Shown here piece by piece: positions 33,047-42,019 of a stretch of 64,000 nt of DNA (positions are counted from its first letter, which is position 1; the number at the start of each line of letters is the position of its first letter). Position numbers and translations under genes: made by a program. The notes below the pieces were generated by a model that was not told the origin of the DNA, searched no databases, and saw only the letters and a list, made by a program, of their open reading frames with translations. This DNA comes from Haloarcula amylovorans (GTDB lineage Archaea > Halobacteriota > Halobacteria > Halobacteriales > Haloarculaceae). Location: the NCBI RefSeq assembly GCF_004681185.1, contig NZ_SRIF01000002.1, positions 663,994 through 727,993 of the forward strand, in the 5' to 3' direction.

Positions 33047-34117
33047 CTACAGCTCGATCACGTCACCGCTCTCTGCAGCCTGATGGATGGCGCGGATGAT
33101 TCGCATGTCTTGGAGGCCGTGGTGACCGTCGGCGACGAACTCGCCATCCGTGAGCACCCGGTCGGCGAAGTAATCGAACTCCTCGCGCATCTCGCGCTGT
33201 GAGTCGAACGCCTCGTGGGAGACCGTGGCCGACATATCGCCGCGGGAGAGGTGCATCGTACACTTGCCGTGGAACGCCGGGCGCAGGTCGATCTGTCCCC
33301 CAGTGCCGGTTAGCTTCAGTTGCGTATCCTCGTGGGCGTTCTGGCTCGTCGTCGTGATCATCTTCACGTCATCTTCAAGGACGAGGACCGACCCCGAGCG
33401 TTCGTCGGGTACGTCGGCGAACGCTTCGTGGTGGGAACTCATCTGTGACTGGACGGCCACGGGGTCCCGGTCTAAGATGAAACGGGCCGTATTGAGTGAG
33501 TAGATGCCCAGGTCCATCACCGAGGTGCCGTACCCCGAAATGTCCGGGTCGAGTCGCCACTGATCGTGGTCCGGCATCATCTCCAAGAGTGGTTGGGTGT
33601 TGTTGCCGTACACCGAGACCGGGTCACCGATGAAGCCGTCCGCAATCAGTTCTTTCGTGCGTCGCACGGCGGGGTCGGTGTGCATCCGGTAGGCAACCAT
33701 CAGCGGCACGTCCTCGCTCTCTGCGGCGTCGACCATCTGCTCGGCCCGTTCGACGGTGGATTCCATGGGCTTCTCACAGAGAATCGCCTTGCCGAGGTCG
33801 GCCGCGGTCTCAACGTATTCGAGGTGGTAGGCGTTCGGCGTGCCGATGTACACCGCGTCGTAGGCGTCGCTCGCCTCGCCGTCGTGGAACTCGTCGTAGC
33901 TGATGCCGTGGTCAACATCGTTCTCCTCGGCCAGCCGCTGTGCCTTCGCCGTCGAACTGCTGACGAGCGTCGTCACCTCGCCGAGGTCGGAGTTCTCGAT
34001 GGCCGGCAGGGCGAGGTCCATCGTCCACCAGCCCAGTCCCAATAGCGCGTATCGGACGCTACCCTCGGTCGTCGTCTGCCAGTCGCGTTCATCGTAGGTG
34101 TCGAGCCAGTCTTTCAT
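33047..34117 (-). CDS. gfo6: D-xylose 1-dehydrogenase (NADP), Gfo6 type
   Basis: 356 residues (MKDWLDTYDERDWQTTTEGSVRYALLGLGWWTMDLALPAIE). It matches haloarchaeal Gfo6 closely: VSSSTAKAQRLAEEN, YDEFHDGEASDAYDAVYIGTPNAYHL, ILCEKPMESTVERAE (the family EKP motif), MVAYRMHTDPAVRR and GYGTSVMDLGIYSLNTARF. Known Gfo6 enzymes oxidise D-xylose to xylonolactone with NADP, the first step of the oxidative pentose route. Length is normal. ATG 34117 is preceded by a TATA-like AGTAAAATC about 30 bases upstream on the minus strand. Confidence 0.88.
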   Translation of the reverse strand: MKDWLDTYDERDWQTTTEGSVRYALLGLGWWTMDLALPAIENSDLGEVTTLVSSSTAKAQRLAEENDVDHGISYDEFHDGEASDAYDAVYIGTPNAYHLEYVETAADLGKAILCEKPMESTVERAEQMVDAAESEDVPLMVAYRMHTDPAVRRTKELIADGFIGDPVSVYGNNTQPLLEMMPDHDQWRLDPDISGYGTSVMDLGIYSLNTARFILDRDPVAVQSQMSSHHEAFADVPDERSGSVLVLEDDVKMITTTSQNAHEDTQLKLTGTGGQIDLRPAFHGKCTMHLSRGDMSATVSHEAFDSQREMREEFDYFADRVLTDGEFVADGHHGLQDMRIIRAIHQAAESGDVIEL

Positions 34118-34207
34118 CGCTACTGGCTACCGGAGACGGGGAGTAAAATCTTCGGACACGTATCAGGTAGCGGAGAAGTAGCTGGGGCCGACCGAGAGAT
34201 GGCCCCC

Positions 34208-35251
34208 TCAGTCGTGGAGTTCTGAGACATCGAAGACCGGCTTGCACGTCTGGCCCGCGACGAACGCCTCGAAGGCCTCGTCGGCCGCTAAGAGGGAGAA
34301 CCGGTCGTCGAGGAACGTCTCGGCGTCCACGTCTCCTCTGTCGATAAGTCTGAGCGAGCGGTCGAAGTCGTCGTACATCGAGGCGTAGGAACACTGGAGG
34401 TCGATCTCCGAGCGGACCAGCGGGGAGTACGGCATCGTCGTCTCTCCCGTCTGTCCGATGAGCACGATTTGGCCGCCCTTTCGCACCTCGTCGACGGCCG
34501 AAGGGAGCCCCGAAGGATGACCCGTCGTGTCGAACACCACGTCGTAGCCGACGCCGTCGGTGACGGCCTCGCGGCGCGCCGCCACGTCGTCCTCGGTGAC
34601 GTTGACCGTCTCGAAGCCCAACTCCTCCGCGAGCGGCAGGCGGTACTCGGCGTCCTGGCCGACGCCGGAGACGAGCACTTTGCCGCCCTGTGTGTCGGCA
34701 ATCTGTGCCGTGAGGAGACCGATCGGCCCCGGCCCCTCCACGAGGACGCGGTCGCCCGCCGAAACCCGCGAGTTCTCGATGACCGCGCGGGCGGCGATGC
34801 TCGTGGGCTCGACCATCGCGGCGTGTTGCTGTTCGACGCTGTCGGGAACCGGATGCAGCGCCCGTTCGGGGACGGCGACGAACTGCTCGTAGGCCCCGTC
34901 GTGGTCGACGCCCGTAATGACCGCGTTCTGACAGACGTTCGATTCCCCGATTTCGCACTGATAGCAGTCGCCACAGCCCCGAATCGGTCGCTCGACGACT
35001 CGGTCGCCCACGTCGAACTTCGTGACGGCGTCGCCTACCTCGACGACGCGCCCGGAATACTCGTGGCCGATGACCGTCGGGAGGTCCATCCGCTCGAAGG
35101 CCGACTCGAACTCGTAGATGCCTGCATCGCTTCCACAGAGACCGGCGTAGTCGACTTCGACGAGCGCCTCGTCGGCGGCCGGTTCCGGTCGGTCGCGGTC
35201 GACGAACTCCATAGCGCCGTGACTACGGTTTACCTTGGCTAGTCCACGCAT
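34208..35251 (-). CDS. Zinc-dependent alcohol/sugar dehydrogenase (MDR)
   Basis: 347 residues. Catalytic zinc ligands are Cys39 (GLCGSD) and His63-Glu64 (IGHEYSG); the structural zinc loop has Cys93, Cys96, Cys99 and Cys107 (GCGDCYQCEIGESNVC). The NAD-binding Rossmann part shows VLVEGPGPIGLLTAQIAD. It is of the threonine/sorbitol/galactitol dehydrogenase-like branch. The place in the pentose island suggests it oxidises a sugar or polyol, but the substrate is unknown. It is divergent from the SDR at 35424 and 90 bases upstream of gfo6 on the same strand. Confidence 0.88.
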   Translation of the reverse strand: MRGLAKVNRSHGAMEFVDRDRPEPAADEALVEVDYAGLCGSDAGIYEFESAFERMDLPTVIGHEYSGRVVEVGDAVTKFDVGDRVVERPIRGCGDCYQCEIGESNVCQNAVITGVDHDGAYEQFVAVPERALHPVPDSVEQQHAAMVEPTSIAARAVIENSRVSAGDRVLVEGPGPIGLLTAQIADTQGGKVLVSGVGQDAEYRLPLAEELGFETVNVTEDDVAARREAVTDGVGYDVVFDTTGHPSGLPSAVDEVRKGGQIVLIGQTGETTMPYSPLVRSEIDLQCSYASMYDDFDRSLRLIDRGDVDAETFLDDRFSLLAADEAFEAFVAGQTCKPVFDVSELHD

Positions 35252-35423
35252 ACGGTTTGGGAATCACTCGGGCGTAATAATTCTATGGTTCCCAGCCTAG
35301 CGGTTGGTAGTGGCAAGGAGTTCGCCGGAGGGGACTCTCGAGATACTCCTTCCGGCGGGCGCGATGTTGGTAGTCGCTCTTAGGTCCACAAACGTCAAAT
35401 AGGCACGCGCCGACGTGTGGCGT

Positions 35424-36197
35424 ATGGTTTCCTACGAACACACGCCAGTGACAGTTGCGGACAAACGGGCCGTCGTCGTCGGTGGGACCAGCGGAATCGG
35501 ACAGGCTATCGCCCTCGGATTCGCGTCGGAGGGCGCGGACGTCATCGCCACCAGTCGCAGCGAGGACGCCGTCGAGGCGACGGCCACGGAGATTGAAGGA
35601 TACGGCGTCGACACCGCGCGCGTCACGTGCGACGTGACGGAGGCCGAGACGCTCGACGAGGTGCGTGAGACGGCCGAAGACGCGTTTGGCGGCGTCGATA
35701 TCGTCGTCGCTTCGCAGGGAGCTATCTCCCGGGAGACGGTTCGGGACATCGGCGACGACGACTGGGACTTCGTCACGGATGTGGCCCTAGATGGCGTTCG
35801 CAGGGTCACACAGGCGATGGCTCCGGCGATGGACGAAGGCGGCTCCATCGTCAACATCTCCTCGCTGGCCGCACGGCTCGCCATGGCGAACCTTCCCGCG
35901 TACTCGGCCGCGAAAGGCGGCGTCGAGGCGTTCACCCGTGCGTCGGCGAAGGAACTCGCGCCCGAAATCCGCGTCAACGCCATCGCGCCCGGGTTCGTCA
36001 TCACGCCCCAGAACGCCGAGACGTACGCCGAGGGCACCGAGAAGCGGGAGAAGATCGACGGCAGAACGCCGCTCGGTCGGGTCGCGGACCGCGAGGAGAT
36101 GGTCGGCGCGGCCGTCTATCTGGCGAGTGACGCCTCCTCGTACGTGACGGGTGAAGTCCTCACCGTCGACGGCGGCTTCGCCGATAGCGCCTTCTGA
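35424..36197 (+). CDS. SDR family sugar dehydrogenase (possible L-arabinose dehydrogenase)
   Basis: 257 residues from ATG 35424 (MVSYEHTPVTVADKRAVVVGGTSGIGQ). Cofactor motif GGTSGIG, active-site IVNISSLAARLAM, YSAAK and INAIAPGFVITPQN, ending VTGEVLTVDGGFADSAF. In Haloferax, L-arabinose dehydrogenase is an SDR in the pentose locus, so this is a candidate for that step; the sequence alone cannot fix the sugar. It is the only plus-strand gene between the dehydrogenases and the importer, and its stop is 45 bases from that of xacK, which converges. Confidence 0.85.
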   Translation: MVSYEHTPVTVADKRAVVVGGTSGIGQAIALGFASEGADVIATSRSEDAVEATATEIEGYGVDTARVTCDVTEAETLDEVRETAEDAFGGVDIVVASQGAISRETVRDIGDDDWDFVTDVALDGVRRVTQAMAPAMDEGGSIVNISSLAARLAMANLPAYSAAKGGVEAFTRASAKELAPEIRVNAIAPGFVITPQNAETYAEGTEKREKIDGRTPLGRVADREEMVGAAVYLASDASSYVTGEVLTVDGGFADSAF

Positions 36198-36242
36198 GCG
36201 TCGAGAGTCGGTGGAAAAAGAGGGAGAGAGTAGCGCCGAATA

Positions 36243-37412
36243 TTACAGCCGAAGCGCCTGTTCGTTGAAGGTGAGCCGCCGGTCGTGGAGCGTCTCGCCG
36301 GTCTTCGTATCGAAGACGTGGACGGCGTCCTGGGGAAGACGCACCGTCACGGAGCTGCCCTCTTTGATTTTTCGCGACCCTTCGGTGATGGCGACGAGGT
36401 CCTCGGTCCCCGCTGTCTCGCCCGGGAACTCCAGGTGGACGACGTTTTGGTTGCCCATCGGTTCGACGACGGTCGCCGTCATCTCGAACTCGTGGGCGGC
36501 GTCGTCGCCCGTGCCATTGGCGGTGACGCTGGAGCCGGAGACGATCTCGACGTCCTCCGGGCGGATGCCGAGGATGACGTCCGTTACGTCACCGACGGCC
36601 CGATCGATATCGTCGGCGAAGGGGTACTCGATATTGTCGGAGACGAACGACGACCGCTCGTGTCGGCCGGTCAGGAAGTTCATCGACGGCTCCCCGATGA
36701 ACTCGGCGACGAACAGGTTGGCCGGTTCGTGGTAGAGTTCCAACGGCCGACCGACCTGCTGGAGTTTCCCGTCGTTCATCACGGCGATGCGGTCGGACAT
36801 CGTCATCGCCTCGGTCTGGTCGTGGGTGACGTAGACGGACGTCACGCCGAGTTGCTGCTGGAGTTGCTGGAGTTCCGTGCGCATCTCCGCGCGCAGTTTC
36901 GCGTCCAGGTTCGACAGCGGTTCGTCCATCAAGAACACTTCCGGGTCACGGACGATGGCACGGCCGAGCGCCACGCGCTGTTGTTGGCCGCCGGAGAGTT
37001 GGCCCGGTTTCCGGTCCAACAGGTCCTCGATGCCCATCATCTCCGCAGCCTCGGTGACGCGGCTGTCAATCTCGCTATCGGACATCTCGGTGGACTCCTC
37101 CAGCCCGAAGGACATGTTCTCCCGGGCCGTGAGGTGGGGGTAGAGCGCGTAGGACTGGAACACCATGGCGATGTCTCGGTCCTGGGTCTTCATGTCGTTC
37201 AGCGTCTCCGTCCCGAGGCGGATCTCGCCGTCGGTAATCGTCTCTAGTCCGGCGATCATCCGCAGCGTCGTCGATTTCCCACAGCCCGAGGGCCCGACGA
37301 GAACGAGGAATTCCCCGTCCTCGATGTCGAGCGAGACGTCCTCGACGGCGACGATTTCGTCCTCGCCGTCGTCGAACACCTTGGTCACGTCGTCGAGTGT
37401 CAAACGGGCCAT
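36243..37412 (-). CDS. xacK: Sugar ABC transporter ATP-binding protein (XacK-like)
   Basis: 389 residues. Walker A GPSGCGKST, signature LSGGQQQRVALGRA, Walker B VFLMDEPLSNLDAKL and the switch His in YVTHDQTEAMTMS are intact, followed by the MalK/UgpC-type C-terminal regulatory domain with ILGIRPEDVEIV. It energises sugar import with its paralogue at 37412-38566. Its start overlaps the xacJ stop by one base. The Walker B/signature DNA is nearly identical to that of xacJ over about 100 bases. It is the last gene of the five-gene importer. Confidence 0.9.
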   Translation of the reverse strand: MARLTLDDVTKVFDDGEDEIVAVEDVSLDIEDGEFLVLVGPSGCGKSTTLRMIAGLETITDGEIRLGTETLNDMKTQDRDIAMVFQSYALYPHLTARENMSFGLEESTEMSDSEIDSRVTEAAEMMGIEDLLDRKPGQLSGGQQQRVALGRAIVRDPEVFLMDEPLSNLDAKLRAEMRTELQQLQQQLGVTSVYVTHDQTEAMTMSDRIAVMNDGKLQQVGRPLELYHEPANLFVAEFIGEPSMNFLTGRHERSSFVSDNIEYPFADDIDRAVGDVTDVILGIRPEDVEIVSGSSVTANGTGDDAAHEFEMTATVVEPMGNQNVVHLEFPGETAGTEDLVAITEGSRKIKEGSSVTVRLPQDAVHVFDTKTGETLHDRRLTFNEQALRL

Positions 37413-38566
37413 TAGACGTTCGTCACCTCCGCTTCGGGTTCGACGCTTCGATTGTGCAACGCGTCGCCGGTCCGTCCATCGAAGACGTGGACGTTGTTCG
37501 GGTCGATAGAGACCACGACCGTCGTCCCCGCTTCGAAGATGTTCGTCCCGCTGGTGAGTGCGTGCAAGAGGTCCTCCTGGTCCGTGTCTTCTGGGTGGTT
37601 CAGGTGCAGGACGTTCTGGTCGCCGTGGGGTTCGACGACGGAGACGTTCATCAAGAACGCATGGTCCCCGAGGTCTGCGGGGTCGGCTCCCTCGGCCGAC
37701 TCGATTTCGAGGTCCTCCGGCCTGACGCCGAGGACGACGTCGTCGGTTCCCTGGACAGCGTCGCGGATGTCGCTGTCGAAGGGGTACTCGATGTACGTTC
37801 CGACGAACGTGCCCGCGTCGTTGGTTCCCTCGATGAAGTTCATCATCGGTTCGCCGATGAACCCGGCGACGAAGCGGTTGTTCGGTTCGTGATACAACTC
37901 CAGCGGTCCGCCGACCTGCTGGAGTTCACCGTCGTTCATCACGGCGATGCGGTCGGACATCGTCATCGCTTCCGTCTGGTTGTGGGTGACGTACACCGTC
38001 GTCACGTCGAAGTTGTTCTGGAGTTGTTGCAGCTCCGTCCGCATATCCGCGCGGAGTTTCGCGTCCAGGTTCGACAGCGGCTCGTCCATCAAGAACACTT
38101 CCGGGTCACGGACGATGGCACGGCCGAGCGCCACGCGCTGTTGTTGCCCGCCGGAGAGTTCGTCGGGCTTGCGGTCGAGTAGGTCGGAGATGCCGAGCGT
38201 CGCGGCGATCTCCTCGACGCGGTCGTTGCGCTCTGCTTTCGTGTATCCTTCTTCCTCTTCGAGCCCGAATCGGATGTTCTGCCGGACGGTCATGTGGGGG
38301 TAGAGCGCGTAATCCTGGAACACCATCGCGATGTCCCGGTTCTGCGGAACGCGGTAGTTCATGTGGTCGCCGGCGATGTAGATGTCGCCCTCCGTCGGCG
38401 TCTCAAGTCCCGCGAGACAGCGAAGCGTCGTGGACTTGCCACAGCCCGAGGGACCGACGAGCACGAGGAACTCGCTGTCTTCGATCTCCAGCGAGAGGTC
38501 GTCGACTGCCACCGTCTCGCCGAACCGCTTGGTCATGTGCTCGATCGAGATTCGTCCCATGCTCAT
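37412..38566 (-). CDS. xacJ: Sugar ABC transporter ATP-binding protein (XacJ-like)
   Basis: 384 residues (MSMGRISIEHMTKRFGETVAVDDLSLEIEDSEFLVLVGPSGCGKST). Same motifs as xacK: LSGGQQQRVALGRA, DEPLSNLDAKLRADMRTELQQLQ, YVTHNQTEAMTMS (His retained) and the C-terminal VLGVRPEDLEIESAE regulatory domain. ATG 38566 overlaps the permease stop by four bases; ATG 38560 is also possible. The two ATPases probably form a heterodimer, as proposed for XacJ/XacK in Haloferax. Confidence 0.9.
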   Translation of the reverse strand: MSMGRISIEHMTKRFGETVAVDDLSLEIEDSEFLVLVGPSGCGKSTTLRCLAGLETPTEGDIYIAGDHMNYRVPQNRDIAMVFQDYALYPHMTVRQNIRFGLEEEEGYTKAERNDRVEEIAATLGISDLLDRKPDELSGGQQQRVALGRAIVRDPEVFLMDEPLSNLDAKLRADMRTELQQLQNNFDVTTVYVTHNQTEAMTMSDRIAVMNDGELQQVGGPLELYHEPNNRFVAGFIGEPMMNFIEGTNDAGTFVGTYIEYPFDSDIRDAVQGTDDVVLGVRPEDLEIESAEGADPADLGDHAFLMNVSVVEPHGDQNVLHLNHPEDTDQEDLLHALTSGTNIFEAGTTVVVSIDPNNVHVFDGRTGDALHNRSVEPEAEVTNV

Positions 38567-39495
38567 CCACCTCCCGTCCGCAGGCCCTTCGCAAATTGCT
38601 CCGCGAAGGCGACGTAGATGATGAGCGTCGGAATCGCCGCGAGGAACGCCGCGGACATGCGGATCCCGAAGTCGATACCGGACGTCGAGGCACCGACTGC
38701 CGGCAGGATGAGCGTTACCACCGCCTCTTGCGTGTCGGAACCAGTGATGAGCGTGAACGCGAAGAGGAACTCGTTGTAGATCTGCGTGAACTGGTAGATG
38801 AAGACGACGCCGAACATCGGCTTCGAGATAGGGAGGACGACGCGGCGGTAGATCTTCGAGATGGATGCGCCGTCGATCTTTGCGGCCTCGACGAGCGAGT
38901 TCGGGAGGCTCTGGTAGTACGACCGGAAGAGGATCGTACAGATGGGAATCCCGTACGCGATGTGCGTGATGATGAGCGGGACGAGGTTCGAGTGGTACGC
39001 CTGAAGGAACGGCAACGCCGCAAACGTCGGCCCGAGCATCGAGGCGAGCGGGAAGATGTTGTTCCAGAACCGCGCTAGCGGCACCAACACTGCCTGATAC
39101 GGCAGGAAGATACCGATGAGGAACAACACGAGTACTCCCATCTGGCCGCGCCAGTTGACCATCGTGAGGCCGTAGGCAGCCATGCTGCCGAAGAGGACGC
39201 TTCCGATGGTCGCCGGGATCGCCATGAATAGCGAGTTGAAGAACGCGCCCGAGAGCCGCTCGAATGCGAACTGCATGTTGCCCCAGGTGAACCCTTCTCC
39301 GGTCGGCGGAGCGAGCGGAATCGTCCGCGCGACGGCTTCGTTGGTCTTCAGTGCCGTCATGATACCCGTCTCCAGCGGTGCGAGGAAGAAGCCGATGAAG
39401 ATGATGACCAAGACGTACTGGGCGATACGAGCGAGATTTACGTCTTCGACGAGCGATGCGACGTCGATGTTCGAGCCGGAAGTCGACTGTGACAT
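38563..39495 (-). CDS. xacI: Sugar ABC transporter permease (XacI-like)
   Basis: 310 residues from ATG 39495 (MSQSTSGSNIDVASLVEDVNLARIAQY). Six membrane helices can be placed; the ATPase-docking EAA loop reads LVEAAKIDGASISKIYRRVVLPISKP. It is MalG-type (CUT1). The gap to the upstream permease stop is two bases and it overlaps xacJ by four, so translation is probably coupled. The longer upstream frame is not used: it lies inside the previous permease. Confidence 0.9.
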   Translation of the reverse strand: MSQSTSGSNIDVASLVEDVNLARIAQYVLVIIFIGFFLAPLETGIMTALKTNEAVARTIPLAPPTGEGFTWGNMQFAFERLSGAFFNSLFMAIPATIGSVLFGSMAAYGLTMVNWRGQMGVLVLFLIGIFLPYQAVLVPLARFWNNIFPLASMLGPTFAALPFLQAYHSNLVPLIITHIAYGIPICTILFRSYYQSLPNSLVEAAKIDGASISKIYRRVVLPISKPMFGVVFIYQFTQIYNEFLFAFTLITGSDTQEAVVTLILPAVGASTSGIDFGIRMSAAFLAAIPTLIIYVAFAEQFAKGLRTGGG

Positions 39496-39497
39496 TG

Positions 39498-40454
39498 TTA
39501 GAGGCTCCCCTGTTTGTACTGGTAGTAGAGGTACGGTGCGATGACGCCCAGTGCGAGTAGCATCAGGTACGTGGCGATCGTCGCCGAGTACGCCCACTTC
39601 CCGAACTTGAACGCTTCACGGACCATCAGCGTCGCCAGGATGTCGGTCCCGTTCGGCGGTCGGTAGCGGCCGGTCAGTGCGTACAGGAAGGTGAACGCCT
39701 TCAGCGCGAACACCATCAGCACCACGGCCGCGCTGACTGAAGACTCCTTCAACTGGGGAATGATGATGCGCAAGTAGGTCTTCATCGTGCTCGCGCCGTC
39801 GACGTGGGCGGCCTCGAACTGATCGTCGGGGAGCGAGCGCAGGCCGGCTAAGTAGACGACCATCGCGTAGCCGCTGAACTGCCAGATGAGCGCGAAGATT
39901 ATCGCCCCCAGCGCGATAGACGGGTTCCCGATCCAGTTGACCGGGCCGAACCCGAACGCGGTCACGATGATGTTCAACAGCCCGTTGTCGTAGTTGAACA
40001 TCCAGAGCCACATCTGGGCCGTAACGACGAACGAGAGACTCATCGGCAACAGGTATATCGTCTGTATCTTGTCGTCGAACCGAATCCCCTGGTCGATGAG
40101 CACGGCCAGGAACAGCCCGAGGAAGAGACAGATCGTCGTAAACGTAACGAGCAACACGAGGTTGTTCTGCGTTGCTTGGACGAACGCGGAACTCTCGAAG
40201 ACCTGCGTGTACATCTCCAGGTCCAGGTTGCTCAGGCTATAATCTGGTGGAGTGAGCCCTCGGGCGTCGGTGAGTGAAATAGCGACGTTGAATCCCATCC
40301 CACCGTAGACGGCGATTCCCATGATGACGAAGGGGAGTCCCCAGTACGGCGACGAACGAACGAAGTCGCTGTTGAGGAAGTACCGTACCTTCGTCTCCCA
40401 GTCGACCTCTTCGGCGGATGTCTTCGTGGCATCGGCCGTTTCGTGCGTATCCAT
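39498..40454 (-). CDS. xacH: Sugar ABC transporter permease (XacH-like)
   Basis: 318 residues (MDTHETADATKTSAEEVDWETKVRYFLNSDFVRSSPYW). MalF-type, with about six helices from residue 38 on and the EAA-type loop FEAAHVDGASTMKTYLRIIIPQLKESS that contacts the ATPases. It pairs with xacI. A 51-base gap separates it from the binding-protein gene and contains TTAGTAATAAATAG, which could end the binding-protein transcript or start a second one. Confidence 0.9.
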   Translation of the reverse strand: MDTHETADATKTSAEEVDWETKVRYFLNSDFVRSSPYWGLPFVIMGIAVYGGMGFNVAISLTDARGLTPPDYSLSNLDLEMYTQVFESSAFVQATQNNLVLLVTFTTICLFLGLFLAVLIDQGIRFDDKIQTIYLLPMSLSFVVTAQMWLWMFNYDNGLLNIIVTAFGFGPVNWIGNPSIALGAIIFALIWQFSGYAMVVYLAGLRSLPDDQFEAAHVDGASTMKTYLRIIIPQLKESSVSAAVVLMVFALKAFTFLYALTGRYRPPNGTDILATLMVREAFKFGKWAYSATIATYLMLLALGVIAPYLYYQYKQGSL

Positions 40455-40505
40455 AGATAGACTGATTTCGTTCCTTAGTAATAAATAGTTCAGTTGTCCG
40501 GTGCG

Positions 40506-41873
40506 TTACTGTGAGACCGCACTGAGTAGCGCGTCAGCCGCCGCACTGGTGTCGTAGGGCCCCATCATGTTGTCGCTCATCGCTGTCTTGCATGCCCCCA
40601 TCTGCTCGGGCGTCACAGCGAGGCCGTGGGCGATGGTCGGCGGGTACCGCTCGGAGTTGGTGAGGTCTTCGTAGGTCATCGCGATGAAGTCGCCGAGTTG
40701 GCTCGAATCGATGTCCGTCCTGACCGGGACGGACCCTTTCAGGTTGTTGAACGCGACCTGTGCCTCTTTGGTCCCGACGAACGTCTCCCACGTGACCGTC
40801 TGTTCGGGCGTTGGGTTGTTCGCGGGCGCGACGATGGCGTCGATGTGGTAGCCGTAGACGCCTTCGGTACCGGGGAAGGGGATCCAGTCCCACTGCTCCT
40901 TGTAGTTGAACTGGTCGTCGCTACGGAACTGCCCCGCGAGCCAGTTCCCCTGGTGCATACACGCGACTTCGCCGTTGATCATCTTCCCGCCGACGTCGGT
41001 GAAACTCACCGACGAGGCGTCGTTGGTTATGTAGTTCTGCTGAATCTCTTTGACGGCTTCCAGCGCCGAGACTATCTGCTGCTTGTCGCCGTTGCCCTCG
41101 ATGAAGTTCATGTAGGCGTCCACGCCGGACTGGCCCATCAGGACCACGGCCCACAGCTGCAGGACGGTCCATGGCGCGACCATCGCCTGTCCCATCGGCG
41201 TGATATCCGTCTCCGAGTTGATGGTTTCGAGCGCGCTCATCAGGGCGTCGATGCTGTCGAGACTCTGCGGGTCGACACCGGCCTCTTCGAACGCCGAGAT
41301 GTTGTAAAAGAGGTTGTTCATCCGGTGGGAGCCGAGCGGGATGGCCGGCATCTTCTCGTTGAACGTACAGAGTTCCACGGCGCGACTCTGCATCGTGTCC
41401 TTGTACCCTGCGGCGTCCCACACGTCCGATTCGAGGTCCATCAAGTTCCCCCGGTAGCGTTCGAGGTTCTTCCCCGGCCAGTTGGCGAAAGAACTCATCG
41501 GGTTGTTGTTCACCATCCGTCGCAGGATCGTCGCGTTCAGGTTGACGTTCGCGCTCGCCCCGACAGCCTGGAAGTTCGTGTCTACGTCCGGATGTGCCTC
41601 TTTGAACGTCTCGATGAGCGCGTTGATGGCAGCCTCACCATCCCCCCCGGCCCAGCCGTGAAGAACTTCGAGTGTGGCTCCCGATTGTCCGCCGCTCGTG
41701 CCGCCGGTGCTGCCGTTGCCGCTACCACCGTCGCCACCGGAGCCGCCATCGCCACCGCCGCCGTCACCGCCGTCACCGCCACAGCCGGCGATGCCGGCTG
41801 CGGCCCCTGCGCTCAACGCTGCGAGGTACTTTCTCCGATCCATGGTCCGGTCTTGTTTGTCACGTTTGACCAT
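40506..41873 (-). CDS. xacG: Sugar ABC transporter solute-binding lipoprotein (XacG-like)
   Basis: 455 residues from ATG 41873; a TATA box 26-35 bases upstream supports this leaderless start (ATG 41843 is a second choice). The signal has a Tat motif RRKYLAALSAG and lipobox GIAGC with Cys31, then a Gly/Ser/Asp-rich linker (32-65). The mature protein is a family-1 extracellular binding protein: LEVLHGWAGGDGEAAINALIETFKEAHPDV and MINGEVACMHQGNWLAG. It captures the sugar outside and gives it to XacHI. The frame is open far upstream but that part is antisense to the dehydratase. Confidence 0.9.
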   Translation of the reverse strand: MVKRDKQDRTMDRRKYLAALSAGAAAGIAGCGGDGGDGGGGDGGSGGDGGSGNGSTGGTSGGQSGATLEVLHGWAGGDGEAAINALIETFKEAHPDVDTNFQAVGASANVNLNATILRRMVNNNPMSSFANWPGKNLERYRGNLMDLESDVWDAAGYKDTMQSRAVELCTFNEKMPAIPLGSHRMNNLFYNISAFEEAGVDPQSLDSIDALMSALETINSETDITPMGQAMVAPWTVLQLWAVVLMGQSGVDAYMNFIEGNGDKQQIVSALEAVKEIQQNYITNDASSVSFTDVGGKMINGEVACMHQGNWLAGQFRSDDQFNYKEQWDWIPFPGTEGVYGYHIDAIVAPANNPTPEQTVTWETFVGTKEAQVAFNNLKGSVPVRTDIDSSQLGDFIAMTYEDLTNSERYPPTIAHGLAVTPEQMGACKTAMSDNMMGPYDTSAAADALLSAVSQ

Positions 41874-41898
41874 ACAGGTATACGGGTCTGTCTGATGG

Positions 41899-41908
41899 GA
41901 TATAAAAC
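41899..41908 (-). promoter_or_regulatory. TATA box of the xacG importer operon
   Basis: On the minus strand it reads AGTTTTATATCCC, 26-35 bases before ATG 41873. This spacing predicts a leaderless or nearly leaderless mRNA and supports the chosen start. Confidence 0.7.
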
Positions 41909-42019
41909 TATCGCTCATCGCAGTGAATCGACCACAAAAGGGGCCGAGAGCGGAGTTCGAGCGGCAATACGCGTCGAACTGGTGCAACCGCCCTCGGCGA
42001 GGGACGTCGTTGTGAGCTA

